Source of the DNA: Paraburkholderia phenazinium
Lineage (GTDB): Bacteria; Pseudomonadota; Gammaproteobacteria; Burkholderiales; Burkholderiaceae
Reading direction: 5' to 3'
DNA length: 64,000 bases
NCBI RefSeq assembly: GCF_900100735.1
Contig: NZ_FNCJ01000004.1
Coordinates: 250,019-314,018 of the forward strand
Numbering within the stretch: position 1 is the first letter of the stretch; every line of letters starts with the position of its first letter. Shown piece after piece: positions 9,487 through 17,664 of the stretch. A program made the position numbers and the translations under genes. Under the pieces are notes generated by a model. It saw only the letters and a program-made list of their open reading frames with translations. It was not told where the DNA came from and ran no database searches.

Positions 9487-9810
9487 ATGACTCACGTTGT
9501 GACCGAAAGCTGCATCAAGTGCCGCTATACCGACTGCGTCGATGTGTGCCCGGTGGACTGCTTTCGCGAAGGTCCCAACTTCCTCGCGATCGACCCCGAT
9601 GAGTGCATCGACTGTGCTGTGTGCGTCGCCGAATGTCCGGTGAACGCCATCTACGCTGAAGAAGATGTGCCGGGTGACCAGCAGGACTTCATCGCGCTGA
9701 ACGCCGATCTGGCCAAAAACTGGCCGAGCATCACGAAGACCAAGGCTCCGCTGCCCGAGGCAGACGAGTTCAAGGACGTGAAGGAAAAGCTGGCCCTGCT
9801 GGCCCGCTGA
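9487..9810 (+). CDS. fdxA: 7Fe ferredoxin FdxA
   Basis: This is a 107-residue ferredoxin of the Azotobacter FdI type, a soluble low-potential electron carrier with one [3Fe-4S] and one [4Fe-4S] cluster. Cysteine motifs [17 protein letters not shown] at the N-terminus and [12 protein letters not shown] in the middle provide the ligands. The C-terminal extension ([15 protein letters not shown]) is typical of the FdxA group in proteobacteria. A TACAAT box lies about 52 bases upstream of the ATG, with no clear -35 box. GAGCTGCCTG is the best ribosome-binding candidate. Confidence 0.96.
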   Translation: MTHVVTESCIKCRYTDCVDVCPVDCFREGPNFLAIDPDECIDCAVCVAECPVNAIYAEEDVPGDQQDFIALNADLAKNWPSITKTKAPLPEADEFKDVKEKLALLAR

Positions 9811-9926
9811 GCGGCCATAGGCGGTGCTGACGGCCTGCGGGGCGCACCCTGCGCGCTGCGCCCCGGCCCAGTGATGGCCCGCTGCGGCTCAACCGGTTCG
9901 AATGAAATCGAGATGAGCCCAGGGTA

Positions 9927-9955
9927 TTGACAGGTCCTGGAGCACCCCCTACAAT
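9927..9955 (+). promoter_or_regulatory. Sigma-70 promoter of the tRNA-Asn locus
   Basis: TTGACA at 9927-9932 and TACAAT at 9950-9955 are separated by exactly 17 bases, an almost perfect housekeeping promoter. The predicted transcription start near 9962 lies about 16 bases before the first tRNA. No other gene follows closely, so it very probably drives the tRNA. Confidence 0.8.
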
Positions 9956-9977
9956 TTCGCTTCTCTGCTGTTGTTGT

Positions 9978-10053
9978 TCCCCGATAGCTCAGTCGGTAGA
10001 GCGCCGGACTGTTAATCCGTAGGTCCCTGGTTCGAGCCCAGGTCGGGGAGCCA
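9978..10053 (+). tRNA. tRNA-Asn (GTT), copy 1
   Basis: The 76-base sequence folds as a standard cloverleaf. The acceptor TCCCCGA pairs with TCGGGGA, followed by discriminator G and encoded CCA. The D-arm is GCTCAGTCGGTAGAGC. The anticodon loop CTGTTAA gives anticodon GTT, and the T-arm contains GGTTCGAGCC. Anticodon GTT decodes asparagine codons AAC and AAU. A strong promoter lies upstream and an intrinsic terminator follows immediately. Confidence 0.97.
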
Positions 10054-10065
10054 AGAATTGCAAAG

Positions 10066-10091
10066 GCCCGTTAACCAAAACGGGCTTTTTT
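10066..10091 (+). terminator. Intrinsic terminator between the two tRNA-Asn genes
   Basis: A 7-bp stem (GCCCGTT with AACGGGC) is followed directly by a run of six T. It lies 12 bases after the first tRNA, so the second copy is probably reached by read-through or has its own start. Confidence 0.8.
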
Positions 10092-10112
10092 ATGTAAAGG
10101 TTGTACTGCTGT

Positions 10113-10188
10113 TCCTCGATAGCTCAGTCGGTAGAGCGCCGGACTGTTAATCCGTAGGTCCCTGGTTCGAGCCCAGGTCGAGGAGCCA
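10113..10188 (+). tRNA. tRNA-Asn (GTT), copy 2
   Basis: This second 76-base tRNA-Asn is identical to the first except for one acceptor pair: TCCTCGA with TCGAGGA in place of TCCCCGA with TCGGGGA. The change therefore replaces C4-G69 by T4-A69 and keeps the stem paired. The anticodon is again GTT and CCA is encoded. No clear separate promoter is visible in the short gap after the first terminator. Confidence 0.97.
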
Positions 10189-10198
10189 AAAAATTCGA

Positions 10199-10224
10199 AG
10201 GCCCGCATCCGTGCGGGCCTTTTT
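10199..10224 (+). terminator. Intrinsic terminator after the second tRNA-Asn
   Basis: A perfect 9-bp GC-rich stem (AGGCCCGCA with TGCGGGCCT, loop TCCG) is followed by TTTTGTTTTT. It is a textbook rho-independent terminator for the tRNA transcript. Confidence 0.9.
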
Positions 10225-10362
10225 GTTTTTGTGCCGCCCGTGCGGCGAGGGCACGTCCTCTCTTCAGCCGGCTGCCTCCCAGGCTATCCCTGCCGCACCC
10301 ACCCGCGTCACGCTTGCCGTTATACGATGGTGCTTTCCCTTCGCCATCAATCCGGCCTCCCG

Positions 10363-10842
10363 ATGAACTCCATCTTGTTGCGTGTCACGTTCGCCCTTGT
10401 CGCCACGGCCCTCTTCAATCCGCTCGCGCGCAGCGAGGAAGTGGGCAGCGTCAACACCAATTTCCACGTCACGGGCTCGGACCGCGTGGTGGTCGAAGCC
10501 TACGACGACCCGCTCGTCCAGGGCGTCACCTGCTATGTGTCGCGCGCCCGCACCGGCGGCATCAAGGGCACGCTCGGCATCGCGGAAGATCCGACCGAGG
10601 CGGCGATCGCCTGCCGCCAGGTCGGCGCGCTCAAATTCACCGGGCCCATCAAGCAGCAATCCGACGTGTTCTCCGTGAGCATGTCGCTGATCTTCAAGAC
10701 CCTGCATGTGGTGCGCATTGTCGATCCGAAGCGCAATTCACTGATTTATCTGACCTACAGCGATCGGGTCGCGAGCGGCAGCGCGAAGAACAGCGTGAGC
10801 GTCGTCGGAATGCCGGCCGGCACCACGATCCCGCTCAAGTAA
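10363..10842 (+). CDS. CreA-family periplasmic protein
   Basis: The predicted product has 159 residues. A signal peptide (about residues 1-23, hydrophobic core ending at ARS) precedes a domain matching the CreA family. Family hallmarks are EEVGSVNTNF at the mature N-terminus, the KIVVEAFDDP-like strand VVVEAYDDP, GVTCYVSRARTGGIKG and DPTEAAIACRQVG. CreA proteins are conserved exported proteins of unknown biochemical role. The ATG at 10363 was chosen over the longest frame because it opens the signal peptide. Confidence 0.85.
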   Translation: MNSILLRVTFALVATALFNPLARSEEVGSVNTNFHVTGSDRVVVEAYDDPLVQGVTCYVSRARTGGIKGTLGIAEDPTEAAIACRQVGALKFTGPIKQQSDVFSVSMSLIFKTLHVVRIVDPKRNSLIYLTYSDRVASGSAKNSVSVVGMPAGTTIPLK

Positions 10843-10934
10843 CAGCCGCTGGTCCGGTAACACTCGGCGAACGCCCGGAATGCATGGGGAAGCCCGGCCC
10901 GCGCTACACTGGCAGACCGAGCAGGATTTCCATC

Positions 10935-11762
10935 ATGACCGTGACCCGTTTCCGCGATTCCGCCCGCTACTGGCGCACGCCGCTGTTGCCCGGCGCGGAT
11001 CTGCTCACGGCTGAATATCACGACCACCAGTTCTCGCCGCACTGGCACGACGCGTACACCATCCCCGTGATCGTGGCGGGCGCCGAGGGCTATCGCTATC
11101 TGGGCACCGACTACGTCGCCGAAGCGGGCAGCGTGCCGATCATCAACCCGGGCGAGCTGCACACGGGCGCGCGGGCAATCGAGGAAGGCTGGCGCTATCG
11201 CGTCCTGTATGCGCCAGTGGATTTCATCCAGCAGCTCGCCACCGATGTCGCCGGCCAGCCGCAAGCGCTGCCGTGGTTCGAACCTGGCGTGATCCGCGAT
11301 CGCGATCTCGCCCAGCGGCTCGCGCGGGCGCACCGTCTGCTCGAGGCGCAAGCCGATCCGCTGGCAGCCGAAGCCGCCATGCTCGACGCCCTGTCGACCC
11401 TGCTCGTGCGCTATTCGGGCAGCCAGACGAAACCCGCCCGGCTCGCCGCCGACGATGCACGCGTGGCCACCATGAAGGAACACCTGACCGGCGAGCTCGC
11501 CACCCCGTTGCAACTGGCCGAACTGGCCAACGCCGTCGGCTTGTCACCGTTTCATGCAGCACGGCTCTTCGCCCAGACGACCGGTTTGCCGCCGCACGCG
11601 TGGCGCAACCAGGTCCGGCTGCAACGCGCGCTCGCGCCTTTGCGTGCGGGCGTCTCCGTCACCGAAGTGGCCGCGGCCAGCGGCTTCACCGACCAGAGCC
11701 ATTTCACCCGCCACTTCCGGCGCATGTTCGGAGTGCCGCCGGGGCGCTGGCAGTCGGCCTGA
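10935..11762 (+). CDS. AraC-family transcriptional regulator
   Basis: This 275-residue regulator has an N-terminal cupin-type sensing domain (HDHQFSPHWHDAYTI near residue 32) and a C-terminal AraC DNA-binding domain with two helix-turn-helix units (about residues 185-225 and 230-270, ending in DQSHFTRHFRRMFGVPPGRW). The AraC plus azlC plus azlD arrangement is common, so its likely target is the downstream azlCD pair, 96 bases away on the same strand. The inducer is unknown. The long frame from 10314 is a shadow extension; the ATG at 10935 opens the sensing domain. Confidence 0.9.
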   Translation: MTVTRFRDSARYWRTPLLPGADLLTAEYHDHQFSPHWHDAYTIPVIVAGAEGYRYLGTDYVAEAGSVPIINPGELHTGARAIEEGWRYRVLYAPVDFIQQLATDVAGQPQALPWFEPGVIRDRDLAQRLARAHRLLEAQADPLAAEAAMLDALSTLLVRYSGSQTKPARLAADDARVATMKEHLTGELATPLQLAELANAVGLSPFHAARLFAQTTGLPPHAWRNQVRLQRALAPLRAGVSVTEVAAASGFTDQSHFTRHFRRMFGVPPGRWQSA

Positions 11763-11858
11763 GCCGCGAGGACCGAGCCGCCCGCTCACCCCACCGCAAG
11801 AACGTACAAGCCCTCCGCCCCCCACCGCCGTTATGCTCCGTGGACCAAGGAGACTAGA

Positions 11859-12593
11859 TTGACCCATCCCAAGCACCCAGCCCGATCCAAGGAATTCACC
11901 GCCGGCGCGCGCGACATCATCCCCATGATGGTCGGCGCGGCGCCGTTCGGCGTAATCTTCGGCACTCTGGTCACATCCGGCCCATTGCACCTGTGGCACG
12001 GACAATTGATGTCGCTCGTCGTGTTCGCCGGCTCGGCGCAGTTCATCGCCCTGGGCCTGATTGCCGGCCACGCGAGCTTTGCCGTGGTGTGGGCCACCAC
12101 GCTCGTCGTCAACCTGCGCCACGTGCTGTACAGCGCCACACTCGCCCCGTACGTCTCACATCTGCCGCTGCGCTGGCGCCTTGCGCTCGGCGGCGTGCTC
12201 ACCGACGAAGTCTTCGCAGTCGCCTGGGCGCACTACCGGCACCACCCGCCCGGCTCCGTGAGCCCGTACTACTTCCTCGGCGCGGGCCTCGCCATGTATC
12301 TCAACTGGCAGATCTGGACGCTGGCTGGCCTGCTGTTCGGCGCCACCTTCCCCGGGCTGCAATCGCTCGGACTCGATTTCGCCATGGTGGCCACCTTTAT
12401 CGCGATCGTCGTGCCGCAGCTCGTCGCGCTGCGCTATTTCGCCGCCGCCGTCACGGCCGGTGCGCTGGCGTTCTTCTGGCAAGCGTGGCCTTACAAGCTG
12501 GGCCTGCTCGCCGCGGTGCTGGCGGGGGTCGTGGTCGGCGTGCTGCTGTCGCGCCCCAGCCCGCAACGACGCACGGCGGAGGTGGCGCAATGA
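11859..12593 (+). CDS. azlC: AzlC-family branched-chain amino acid exporter, large subunit
   Basis: AzlC is the larger membrane component of the AzlCD branched-chain amino acid exporter. The 244-residue product has about six to seven hydrophobic segments and the family motif MVGAAPFGVIFGTL near the N-terminus, with FAGSAQFIALGLI shortly after. It starts with TTG at 11859, supported by an AAGGAGA site 6 bases upstream. The last bases overlap the azlD start (ATGA), so translation of the two subunits is coupled. Confidence 0.92.
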   Translation: MTHPKHPARSKEFTAGARDIIPMMVGAAPFGVIFGTLVTSGPLHLWHGQLMSLVVFAGSAQFIALGLIAGHASFAVVWATTLVVNLRHVLYSATLAPYVSHLPLRWRLALGGVLTDEVFAVAWAHYRHHPPGSVSPYYFLGAGLAMYLNWQIWTLAGLLFGATFPGLQSLGLDFAMVATFIAIVVPQLVALRYFAAAVTAGALAFFWQAWPYKLGLLAAVLAGVVVGVLLSRPSPQRRTAEVAQ

Positions 12594-12913
12594 ACTACGT
12601 CGTTCTGATCCTCGGCATGGCGCTGATCACGTGGATGATCCGCGCGGCGGTGTTCGTGCTGGGCGACCGGCTGGTGTTTCCACCGCTCGTGCGCACCGCC
12701 CTCGGGTTCGTGCCGGTGACGGTGCTGACCGCCCTGATCGTGCCGATGGCCGTCTCGCCCCACGGCGGCGGCGCCGAGCTGACCTGGCGCAACCCGCAAC
12801 TGGTTGGCGCGCTCGCCGCGGTTGCCGTCAGCGCCCTGACGCGCCGGCCGCTGCTCACGATCGCCGTCGGCCTCGCGGTCTTTTTTGTCTGGCAAGGGGT
12901 CGTGCTCAAATAG
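12590..12913 (+). CDS. azlD: AzlD-family branched-chain amino acid exporter, small subunit
   Basis: This 107-residue protein has about four hydrophobic helices and matches AzlD, the small partner of AzlC. Typical features are the N-terminal MALITWMIRAAVFVLGDR segment and the FVPVTVLTALIVP helix. The ATG overlaps the azlC stop by 4 bases. Together the two proteins are expected to export branched-chain amino acids or analogues across the inner membrane. Confidence 0.9.
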   Translation: MNYVVLILGMALITWMIRAAVFVLGDRLVFPPLVRTALGFVPVTVLTALIVPMAVSPHGGGAELTWRNPQLVGALAAVAVSALTRRPLLTIAVGLAVFFVWQGVVLK

Positions 12914-12944
12914 AGCATGCTACCTGCCTTGCACCGCCAGCCTT

Positions 12945-12970
12945 GTGCAGCGCCGCACGCGGCGCTGCAC
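12945..12970 (+). repeat. Perfect 12-bp inverted repeat after azlD
   Basis: GTGCAGCGCCGC and GCGGCGCTGCAC are separated by two bases. The element follows azlD by about 30 bases and has no U-tract, so it could end or stabilise the azlCD transcript. Confidence 0.6.
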
Positions 12971-13178
12971 CCTGCGGCAAAAACACGCCGCGCCCTCAAG
13001 TTTTACCCTGGTTCGCCGTTAAGCAGTCGAGGTCCGCTCGCCGGGAAGTGACTCCCGCTGGTTACGCGGCAACAAGCAGGATCAACCGCGTCGAGCATCG
13101 ACGTCGCCCTGTCACGGGGCTGTTCGCAGAAGGCGGCACTTTTGCGGTGCAACGCGGGAGGACCAAACGGGATAAGAC

Positions 13179-13952
13179 ATGGGTCAGATCACCCTTTCAC
13201 TCAAAGACGAAACCGTCGCTAATTTGCGCAAGGATTTCGACGCTTTTTTGCGCGTCTCGCTCAAGCTCGACCCGCAATTCGCGACGCCGTCGTTTGAGGA
13301 CTTTCTGCGCGCCAAGCTGCTCGACAACATGGTGCCGCTCACGGAACACGCGGTGAAGCGGATGTTGCAGGGTGGCCAATACGCATGGGCCAAGCGCACG
13401 CTGGACAAGGAATTCCCGGATGTAGTCGCGATCCTGATGCAGCAGGCGACCGAGTTCGGTTTTGGCTTCGCCTCGCGCTCCGAATGGACGCCCGAGGAAC
13501 TCGCGAAGCAGTGCCACGACTGGGCGGCCGCGATCGTCAAGGAATCGGAGGGCGATGCGTCGCTGGTGGATCCGCTCGCGGCCCAGATCAAGGGGGCGGC
13601 CCAGGACATCCAGGCACTCGAAGAAGCGATGCAGACCCCGGCTTGGCGGCTCGTCGAGTCGTTGCGCCAGCGTGTCTACGAAGCGAAAGTGGCCTGCGAG
13701 ACCAGCATCGGCAGCACGGCGCGTGAAAAGCTCGGCGAACTGCGCGGCCTGCTGCGCCTCGGCATCTCGCACGGCTCGTTCCAGAAACAGGAAGCGCAGC
13801 AGATCATGGAATATCTGCGCCTGCTGAAGCCGGAAATTTTCGTCGAAGAACCCTACGATATCTTCTCGCGGCTCGCCGCGTGGCTGCGCAATTTCTTTAC
13901 GCCGCCCCCGCGGCAGCAGGCGCCGCAGCAACAGCCGCGCCAGTCGCGGTAG
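13179..13952 (+). CDS. Conserved hypothetical protein, 257 aa
   Basis: I do not recognise a characterised family. The product has no signal peptide or membrane segment and looks like a soluble, mostly helical cytoplasmic protein. It has an N-terminal MGQITLSLKDETVANLRKDF stretch, a charged helical core, and a Pro/Gln-rich tail (PPPRQQAPQQQPRQ). Codon use matches the neighbours. The ATG at 13179 is preceded by GGGAT about 8 bases upstream and GGGAGG about 17 bases upstream. It appears to be a single-gene unit between azlCD and the convergent helicase gene. Confidence 0.72.
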   Translation: MGQITLSLKDETVANLRKDFDAFLRVSLKLDPQFATPSFEDFLRAKLLDNMVPLTEHAVKRMLQGGQYAWAKRTLDKEFPDVVAILMQQATEFGFGFASRSEWTPEELAKQCHDWAAAIVKESEGDASLVDPLAAQIKGAAQDIQALEEAMQTPAWRLVESLRQRVYEAKVACETSIGSTAREKLGELRGLLRLGISHGSFQKQEAQQIMEYLRLLKPEIFVEEPYDIFSRLAAWLRNFFTPPPRQQAPQQQPRQSR

Positions 13953-13958
13953 GTCCGT

Positions 13959-13994
13959 CAAGCGCGTTAAGCGCATTAAGCGCATTAAGCGGCG
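13959..13994 (+). repeat. Four 9-bp tandem units (TAAGCGCAT consensus)
   Basis: Four adjacent 9-base units, the two central ones identical (TAAGCGCAT) and the outer two diverged, lie in the gap between two convergent genes. No function is evident. Confidence 0.7.
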
Positions 13995-14043
13995 CGGAGT
14001 AGCAGACCGCGCTGAGTTCTACCGCGGCCGTCCACTGCCGTTC

Positions 14044-16176
14044 TCAGTCCCACATGTTCCTGAGCTTTGCCGCGATCTCGAGCTTCGCCCGCGCAGCGGC
14101 GGCAAGTCCGGCTGCGCTCGGCGGCACTGGCTCGGCCACACGCGGCCAGGCATAGGCATCGAAAAGCGGCAGCAGGTGCGCCGGAATGAAGCGCGTACGC
14201 GACGCCCAGACATGGCGGTCGCCGAGATGCGTCTGGTTATGCACGTAGAAGCGCTGCGGCACGACAATATGCAGGTCCTCCTTCGCGCGCGTCATCGCCA
14301 CGTAAAGCAGGCGGCGCTCTTCGTCGATCTCCTCGTCGCTGCCAGTACCGAGGTCCGAAGGAATGCAGCCGTCGACGCCGTTCAGAACGAATACGTTGCG
14401 CCACTCCTGTCCTTTCGCGGAGTGAATCGTCGAGAGGATCAGATAGTCCTCGTCAAGTAGCGGCACGCCGGATTCGCCGCTGGTCGCGTCGGGCGGATCG
14501 AGTGTCAGTTCCGTCAGGAAGCGCTCGCGCGACGCGTAGGTGCCGGCGATGCTCTCCATTTGCATCAGATCCGCATGACGGACGGCGGCGTCTTCGTGAT
14601 TGCGCTCGAGGTGCGGTTCGTACCAGCGCCGGATCAGCTCGAATTCGGCCGGCCATGGCGTGCTCCGGTTGCACAGGCTCGATATCAGCACAACAAAGGG
14701 CTGCCAGTCTTCGAGTGCGCGCGGCGGCGGCGCGAAGGCAGCGAGGGCGCCGGCAGTGGCGTTGGGTGTGGAGGTGCCGCTGGCCGCCCCTGCCACCGCG
14801 GCCGCATCGAGTGCCCGCGCCGCCGTCGCCGGGCCCACCCCGGGCAGCAACTGCATGACCCGGAACCCGGCCACCCGGTCGCGGGGATTCTCGGCAAAGC
14901 GCAGCACCGCGAGCATGTCTTTCACATGCACCGAATCGAGAAACTTGAGGCCACCGAACTTCACGAACGGAATGTTGCGCCGGGTCAGCTCGATTTCGAG
15001 CGCGGCGCTGTGGTGCGCCGCGCGGAACAGCACCGCTTGCGCCTTCAGCTTCATGCCGGCTTCGCGCGCTTCGAGCACCTGCTCGACGACGTAACGCGCC
15101 TGATCGGCCTCGTCTGCCACGCTCACGAGGCGCGGGCGCTGTGCCGAAGCCTTGTCGGTCCACAGGTTCTTGGTGAAGCGCTCGCTGGCGAGCTCGATCA
15201 CCGCATTCGAGGCGGCCAGAATCGGCTGCGTGGAGCGGTAATTGCGCTCGAGCGTGACCTGCTTCGCGGGCGGATTGAAGTGCCCCGGAAAATCGAGGAT
15301 ATTGCGCACGGTCGCGCCGCGAAACGAGTAGATCGACTGGGCGTCGTCGCCCACTACGGTCAGACCGCGCCCGTCGGGCTTCAAAGCGAGCAGGATCGAC
15401 GCCTGCAGGCGGTTGGTGTCCTGATACTCGTCGACCAGCACGTGGTCGAAGCGGCCCGCGAGGTCGGCGGCGATCGCCGGTTGCCCGGCCATCAGCGACC
15501 AGTACAGCAGCAGGTCGTCGTAATCGAGCACGCTCTGCTTCTGCTTGGCCTCGACATAAGTGGCGAACAGCATGCGCAAGTCCGCCTCCCATTCGCGGCA
15601 CCACGGAAACGCGCTCGCCAGCACGTCCGCCAGCGCCGCGCCGGTATTGACGACGCGCGAGTAGATCGCAAAGCAGGTGTTCTTCGACGGAAAACGCCGC
15701 TCTTTCGCCGAGAGGCCGAGTTCGTACCGCACCAGGTTCATCAGGTCGGCGGAATCCTCGCGGTCGTTGATGGTGAAGCTGGGTGTCAGGCCAATCAGAT
15801 CCGCGTATTCGCGCAGCAGACGCGCGCCGATGCCGTGAAACGTGCCGGACCAGCTCAACCCCTGCGCGAGCGCAGCCCGCGCGCCCAGTGCCTGGGTGGC
15901 AATGCGCGTGACGCGCCGGGTCATTTCGAGCGCGGCCCGGCGCGAGAACGTCAGCAGCAGGATGCGGCGCGGATCGACGCCCTTGACCACCAGATGCGCG
16001 ACCCGGTGCGCCAGCGTATTGGTCTTGCCCGAACCCGCGCCGGCAATCACCAGCAAGGCGCCGGACGGCTGTGTGACGTTATCGGCGCCGTATTCGACGG
16101 CTTCGCGCTGGGCGTCATTGAGCCTGGCCAGCCAGGCGGCGGTATCGGACGGCGCGGGATCGGCGACGGAGAGCAC
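14044..16176 (-). CDS. UvrD/Rep-family ATP-dependent DNA helicase
   Basis: This is a superfamily 1A 3'-5' DNA helicase of about 710 residues. Ordered motifs are the Walker A loop GAGSGKTNTLAHR, motif II VDEYQDTN, motif III VVGDDAQSIYSFRGA, motif V STIHSAKGQEW and motif VI LLYVAMTRAKEDLH. Such enzymes act in repair or replication restart. The frame is open up to 16452, but the upstream part is arginine-rich and crosses a terminator of the neighbouring gene, so a GTG at 16176 just ahead of the helicase fold is preferred; the start is uncertain. It is shorter than classical UvrD or Rep. Confidence 0.9.
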   Translation of the reverse strand: MLSVADPAPSDTAAWLARLNDAQREAVEYGADNVTQPSGALLVIAGAGSGKTNTLAHRVAHLVVKGVDPRRILLLTFSRRAALEMTRRVTRIATQALGARAALAQGLSWSGTFHGIGARLLREYADLIGLTPSFTINDREDSADLMNLVRYELGLSAKERRFPSKNTCFAIYSRVVNTGAALADVLASAFPWCREWEADLRMLFATYVEAKQKQSVLDYDDLLLYWSLMAGQPAIAADLAGRFDHVLVDEYQDTNRLQASILLALKPDGRGLTVVGDDAQSIYSFRGATVRNILDFPGHFNPPAKQVTLERNYRSTQPILAASNAVIELASERFTKNLWTDKASAQRPRLVSVADEADQARYVVEQVLEAREAGMKLKAQAVLFRAAHHSAALEIELTRRNIPFVKFGGLKFLDSVHVKDMLAVLRFAENPRDRVAGFRVMQLLPGVGPATAARALDAAAVAGAASGTSTPNATAGALAAFAPPPRALEDWQPFVVLISSLCNRSTPWPAEFELIRRWYEPHLERNHEDAAVRHADLMQMESIAGTYASRERFLTELTLDPPDATSGESGVPLLDEDYLILSTIHSAKGQEWRNVFVLNGVDGCIPSDLGTGSDEEIDEERRLLYVAMTRAKEDLHIVVPQRFYVHNQTHLGDRHVWASRTRFIPAHLLPLFDAYAWPRVAEPVPPSAAGLAAAARAKLEIAAKLRNMWD

Positions 16177-16366
16177 AGGAGTCCGGGGCAACAGGTCGAG
16201 GAAAGGGGCGAAAATCGAGCCGCGAATTGCGGCGAAATCCGGGGACGAAATTCGGCAAAAGGAGTCAGCGCCGCATACTGTATATCCATACAACCTGCGC
16301 CGACAAGCGCCCTTTTTTCGGCATGCTGCGACCGGACTCGCGAGCCGCGCGCAAACCGTGGCCCAG

Positions 16367-16409
16367 CATAAAACGAAGCGGCCCGGGCGCTCTCGCGCTC
16401 CGGGCCGCT
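16367..16409 (-). terminator. Intrinsic terminator of the 16.5-kb exported-protein gene
   Basis: A perfect 10-bp stem (AGCGGCCCGG with CCGGGCCGCT) with an inner GCGC pairing is followed on the minus strand by TCGTTTTATG. It lies 50 bases after the stop of the upstream minus-strand gene and separates it from the helicase gene. Confidence 0.7.
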
Positions 16410-16459
16410 GCGGGCTTGCCGCGGACAACGGGCAAACCCGTCGTCCCTGCATGCCATGC

Positions 16460-16912
16460 TTAGTGCTTGACGTCCGAACCGTCGTCCTGGGCTGGCGTCT
16501 GGCCTTGCATGTTCATCTTCATCTCGTTGTTGGCGGTCTGCTTGTCAGCCTTCTTGTTCAGCTTGGCGTCACGGACCTGTTCCTTGTATTGCGACTTGGC
16601 GGCAGCCTGCTGTTCCTTCAACTGCTGCTTCGACGCCTTCTTCGACGCGCTATATTCCGCGTTAGCCTTCGCGTCGGCATCGCGCTTTTGCACCAGCGGA
16701 TCGGTCGAACCCGTTGCCGTCAGGCGCTGCGGCGCCGGCGCAACGCCTTGCGCAGCCGGGGCTGCGGTGTCGGCGGCGGGCGCGGTCATCTGCTGGCCGG
16801 CCGCGGCGGCATCCGGTTGCGCGGTGGTCTGCGCAAACGCGCCGGCGGCGGTAAAAGTGGTCAAGGCCGCGCTCAGGGCGGTACCGATCAGGAGCGAACG
16901 AATCTGGGTCAT
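16460..16912 (-). CDS. Exported Ala/Gln/Lys-rich small protein
   Basis: The 150-residue product begins with a clear signal peptide (hydrophobic core about residues 6-25, cleavage after AFAQ). A Pro/Ala/Gln-rich linker follows, then a highly charged helical region rich in Lys, Gln and Ala (about residues 75-130, with repeated KQ/KEQ pairs) that could form a coiled coil. I do not recognise a characterised family. The ATG at 16912 is preceded by AGAGAGGA; the longer frame to 16966 lacks such a site. It is periplasmic or surface-associated by inference. Confidence 0.75.
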   Translation of the reverse strand: MTQIRSLLIGTALSAALTTFTAAGAFAQTTAQPDAAAAGQQMTAPAADTAAPAAQGVAPAPQRLTATGSTDPLVQKRDADAKANAEYSASKKASKQQLKEQQAAAKSQYKEQVRDAKLNKKADKQTANNEMKMNMQGQTPAQDDGSDVKH

Positions 16913-17251
16913 AGCTATCCTCTCTAAAATTGTTGTCAGGACACGGGCGCCTAGGTACGACTGCACTGCTGCTGCGGTGCTTTGCAGTGCTAAGGCGGCG
17001 AGCCGTCGTCAGCAATGCATCAAGTGCCTTGCGCCCAGTCTGTTGTTGCCAGCCACTGTATGTGCAGCAGGCTCTTCTACAGAGCTTCACTTTACGAGTG
17101 AAGTTCATGAGAAACGACCACTGTTACGGAACGTTTCATTTTCTGACAAAAATATAACACCTGCTTTCAGTTACCTCACCTGATCCTGGAGGGGTCTGCC
17201 GGCAGGCTTCTGGCTTATCATGCGAACCCCATTACCCATGCCGCAATCGCC
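16913..17251. other. Intergenic region with one short dyad
   Basis: This 339-base divergent spacer lies between a minus-strand exported-protein gene and the plus-strand S4 protein gene. The only clear structure is a 7-bp inverted repeat (CTTCACT, loop TTACG, AGTGAAG) at 17085-17103. The stretch near 17140-17160 is AT-rich compared with its surroundings and could hold the promoter for the S4 gene, but I cannot assign -35 and -10 boxes with confidence. No RNA gene is recognised. Confidence 0.5.
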
Positions 17252-17470
17252 ATGCCTAATCTCGATTTCACGCTGACCGGCGACTACGTCGAACTGCACA
17301 ATCTCCTGAAGATAACGGGGCTAGCCGACAGCGGCGGCTCCGCCAAGCTGATGGTCGCCTCGGGCGCCGTGACCGTGGATGGCCAGGTTGAACTGCGTAA
17401 AACCTGCAAAATTCGCGCAGGCCAGGTCGTTTTGCTCGGCGACACGCGAATCGCCGTTCACGAGGCCTAG
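17252..17470 (+). CDS. S4-domain RNA-binding protein, YbcJ-like
   Basis: This 72-residue protein consists of a single S4-type RNA-binding fold. The pattern FTLTGDYVELHNLLKITGL, then GGSAKLMVASGAVTVDGQVE and KIRAGQVV, matches the YbcJ/RNA-binding S4 group of small stand-alone domains. These are thought to bind structured RNA, possibly ribosomal, but the role is not established. The ribosome binding site is weak. It is followed by 194 bases and the MATE transporter gene on the same strand. Confidence 0.85.
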   Translation: MPNLDFTLTGDYVELHNLLKITGLADSGGSAKLMVASGAVTVDGQVELRKTCKIRAGQVVLLGDTRIAVHEA

Positions 17471-17664
17471 CACCACCGTGGTGCCCGCTAGGGCCGCCGC
17501 CCTCGGCGTCACGCGGCCGTCCTCGCAGTCCTGCCGGTCCCGCTGACGCGCCAAAAATCCGCACCAAAAATGTGCTTACAGATCGACAACAGCACGCCTA
17601 CACAATAAGCTGTCAGTTTTGACAGAAAAAACGGTGCGTGCGCTGCCCGCATCGTGTCCCGTTC

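Noticed and set aside
14560..16371. 603-codon plus-strand frame opposite the helicase gene
   Set aside because: All helicase motifs lie on the minus strand in order; the plus frame is a GC-driven shadow.
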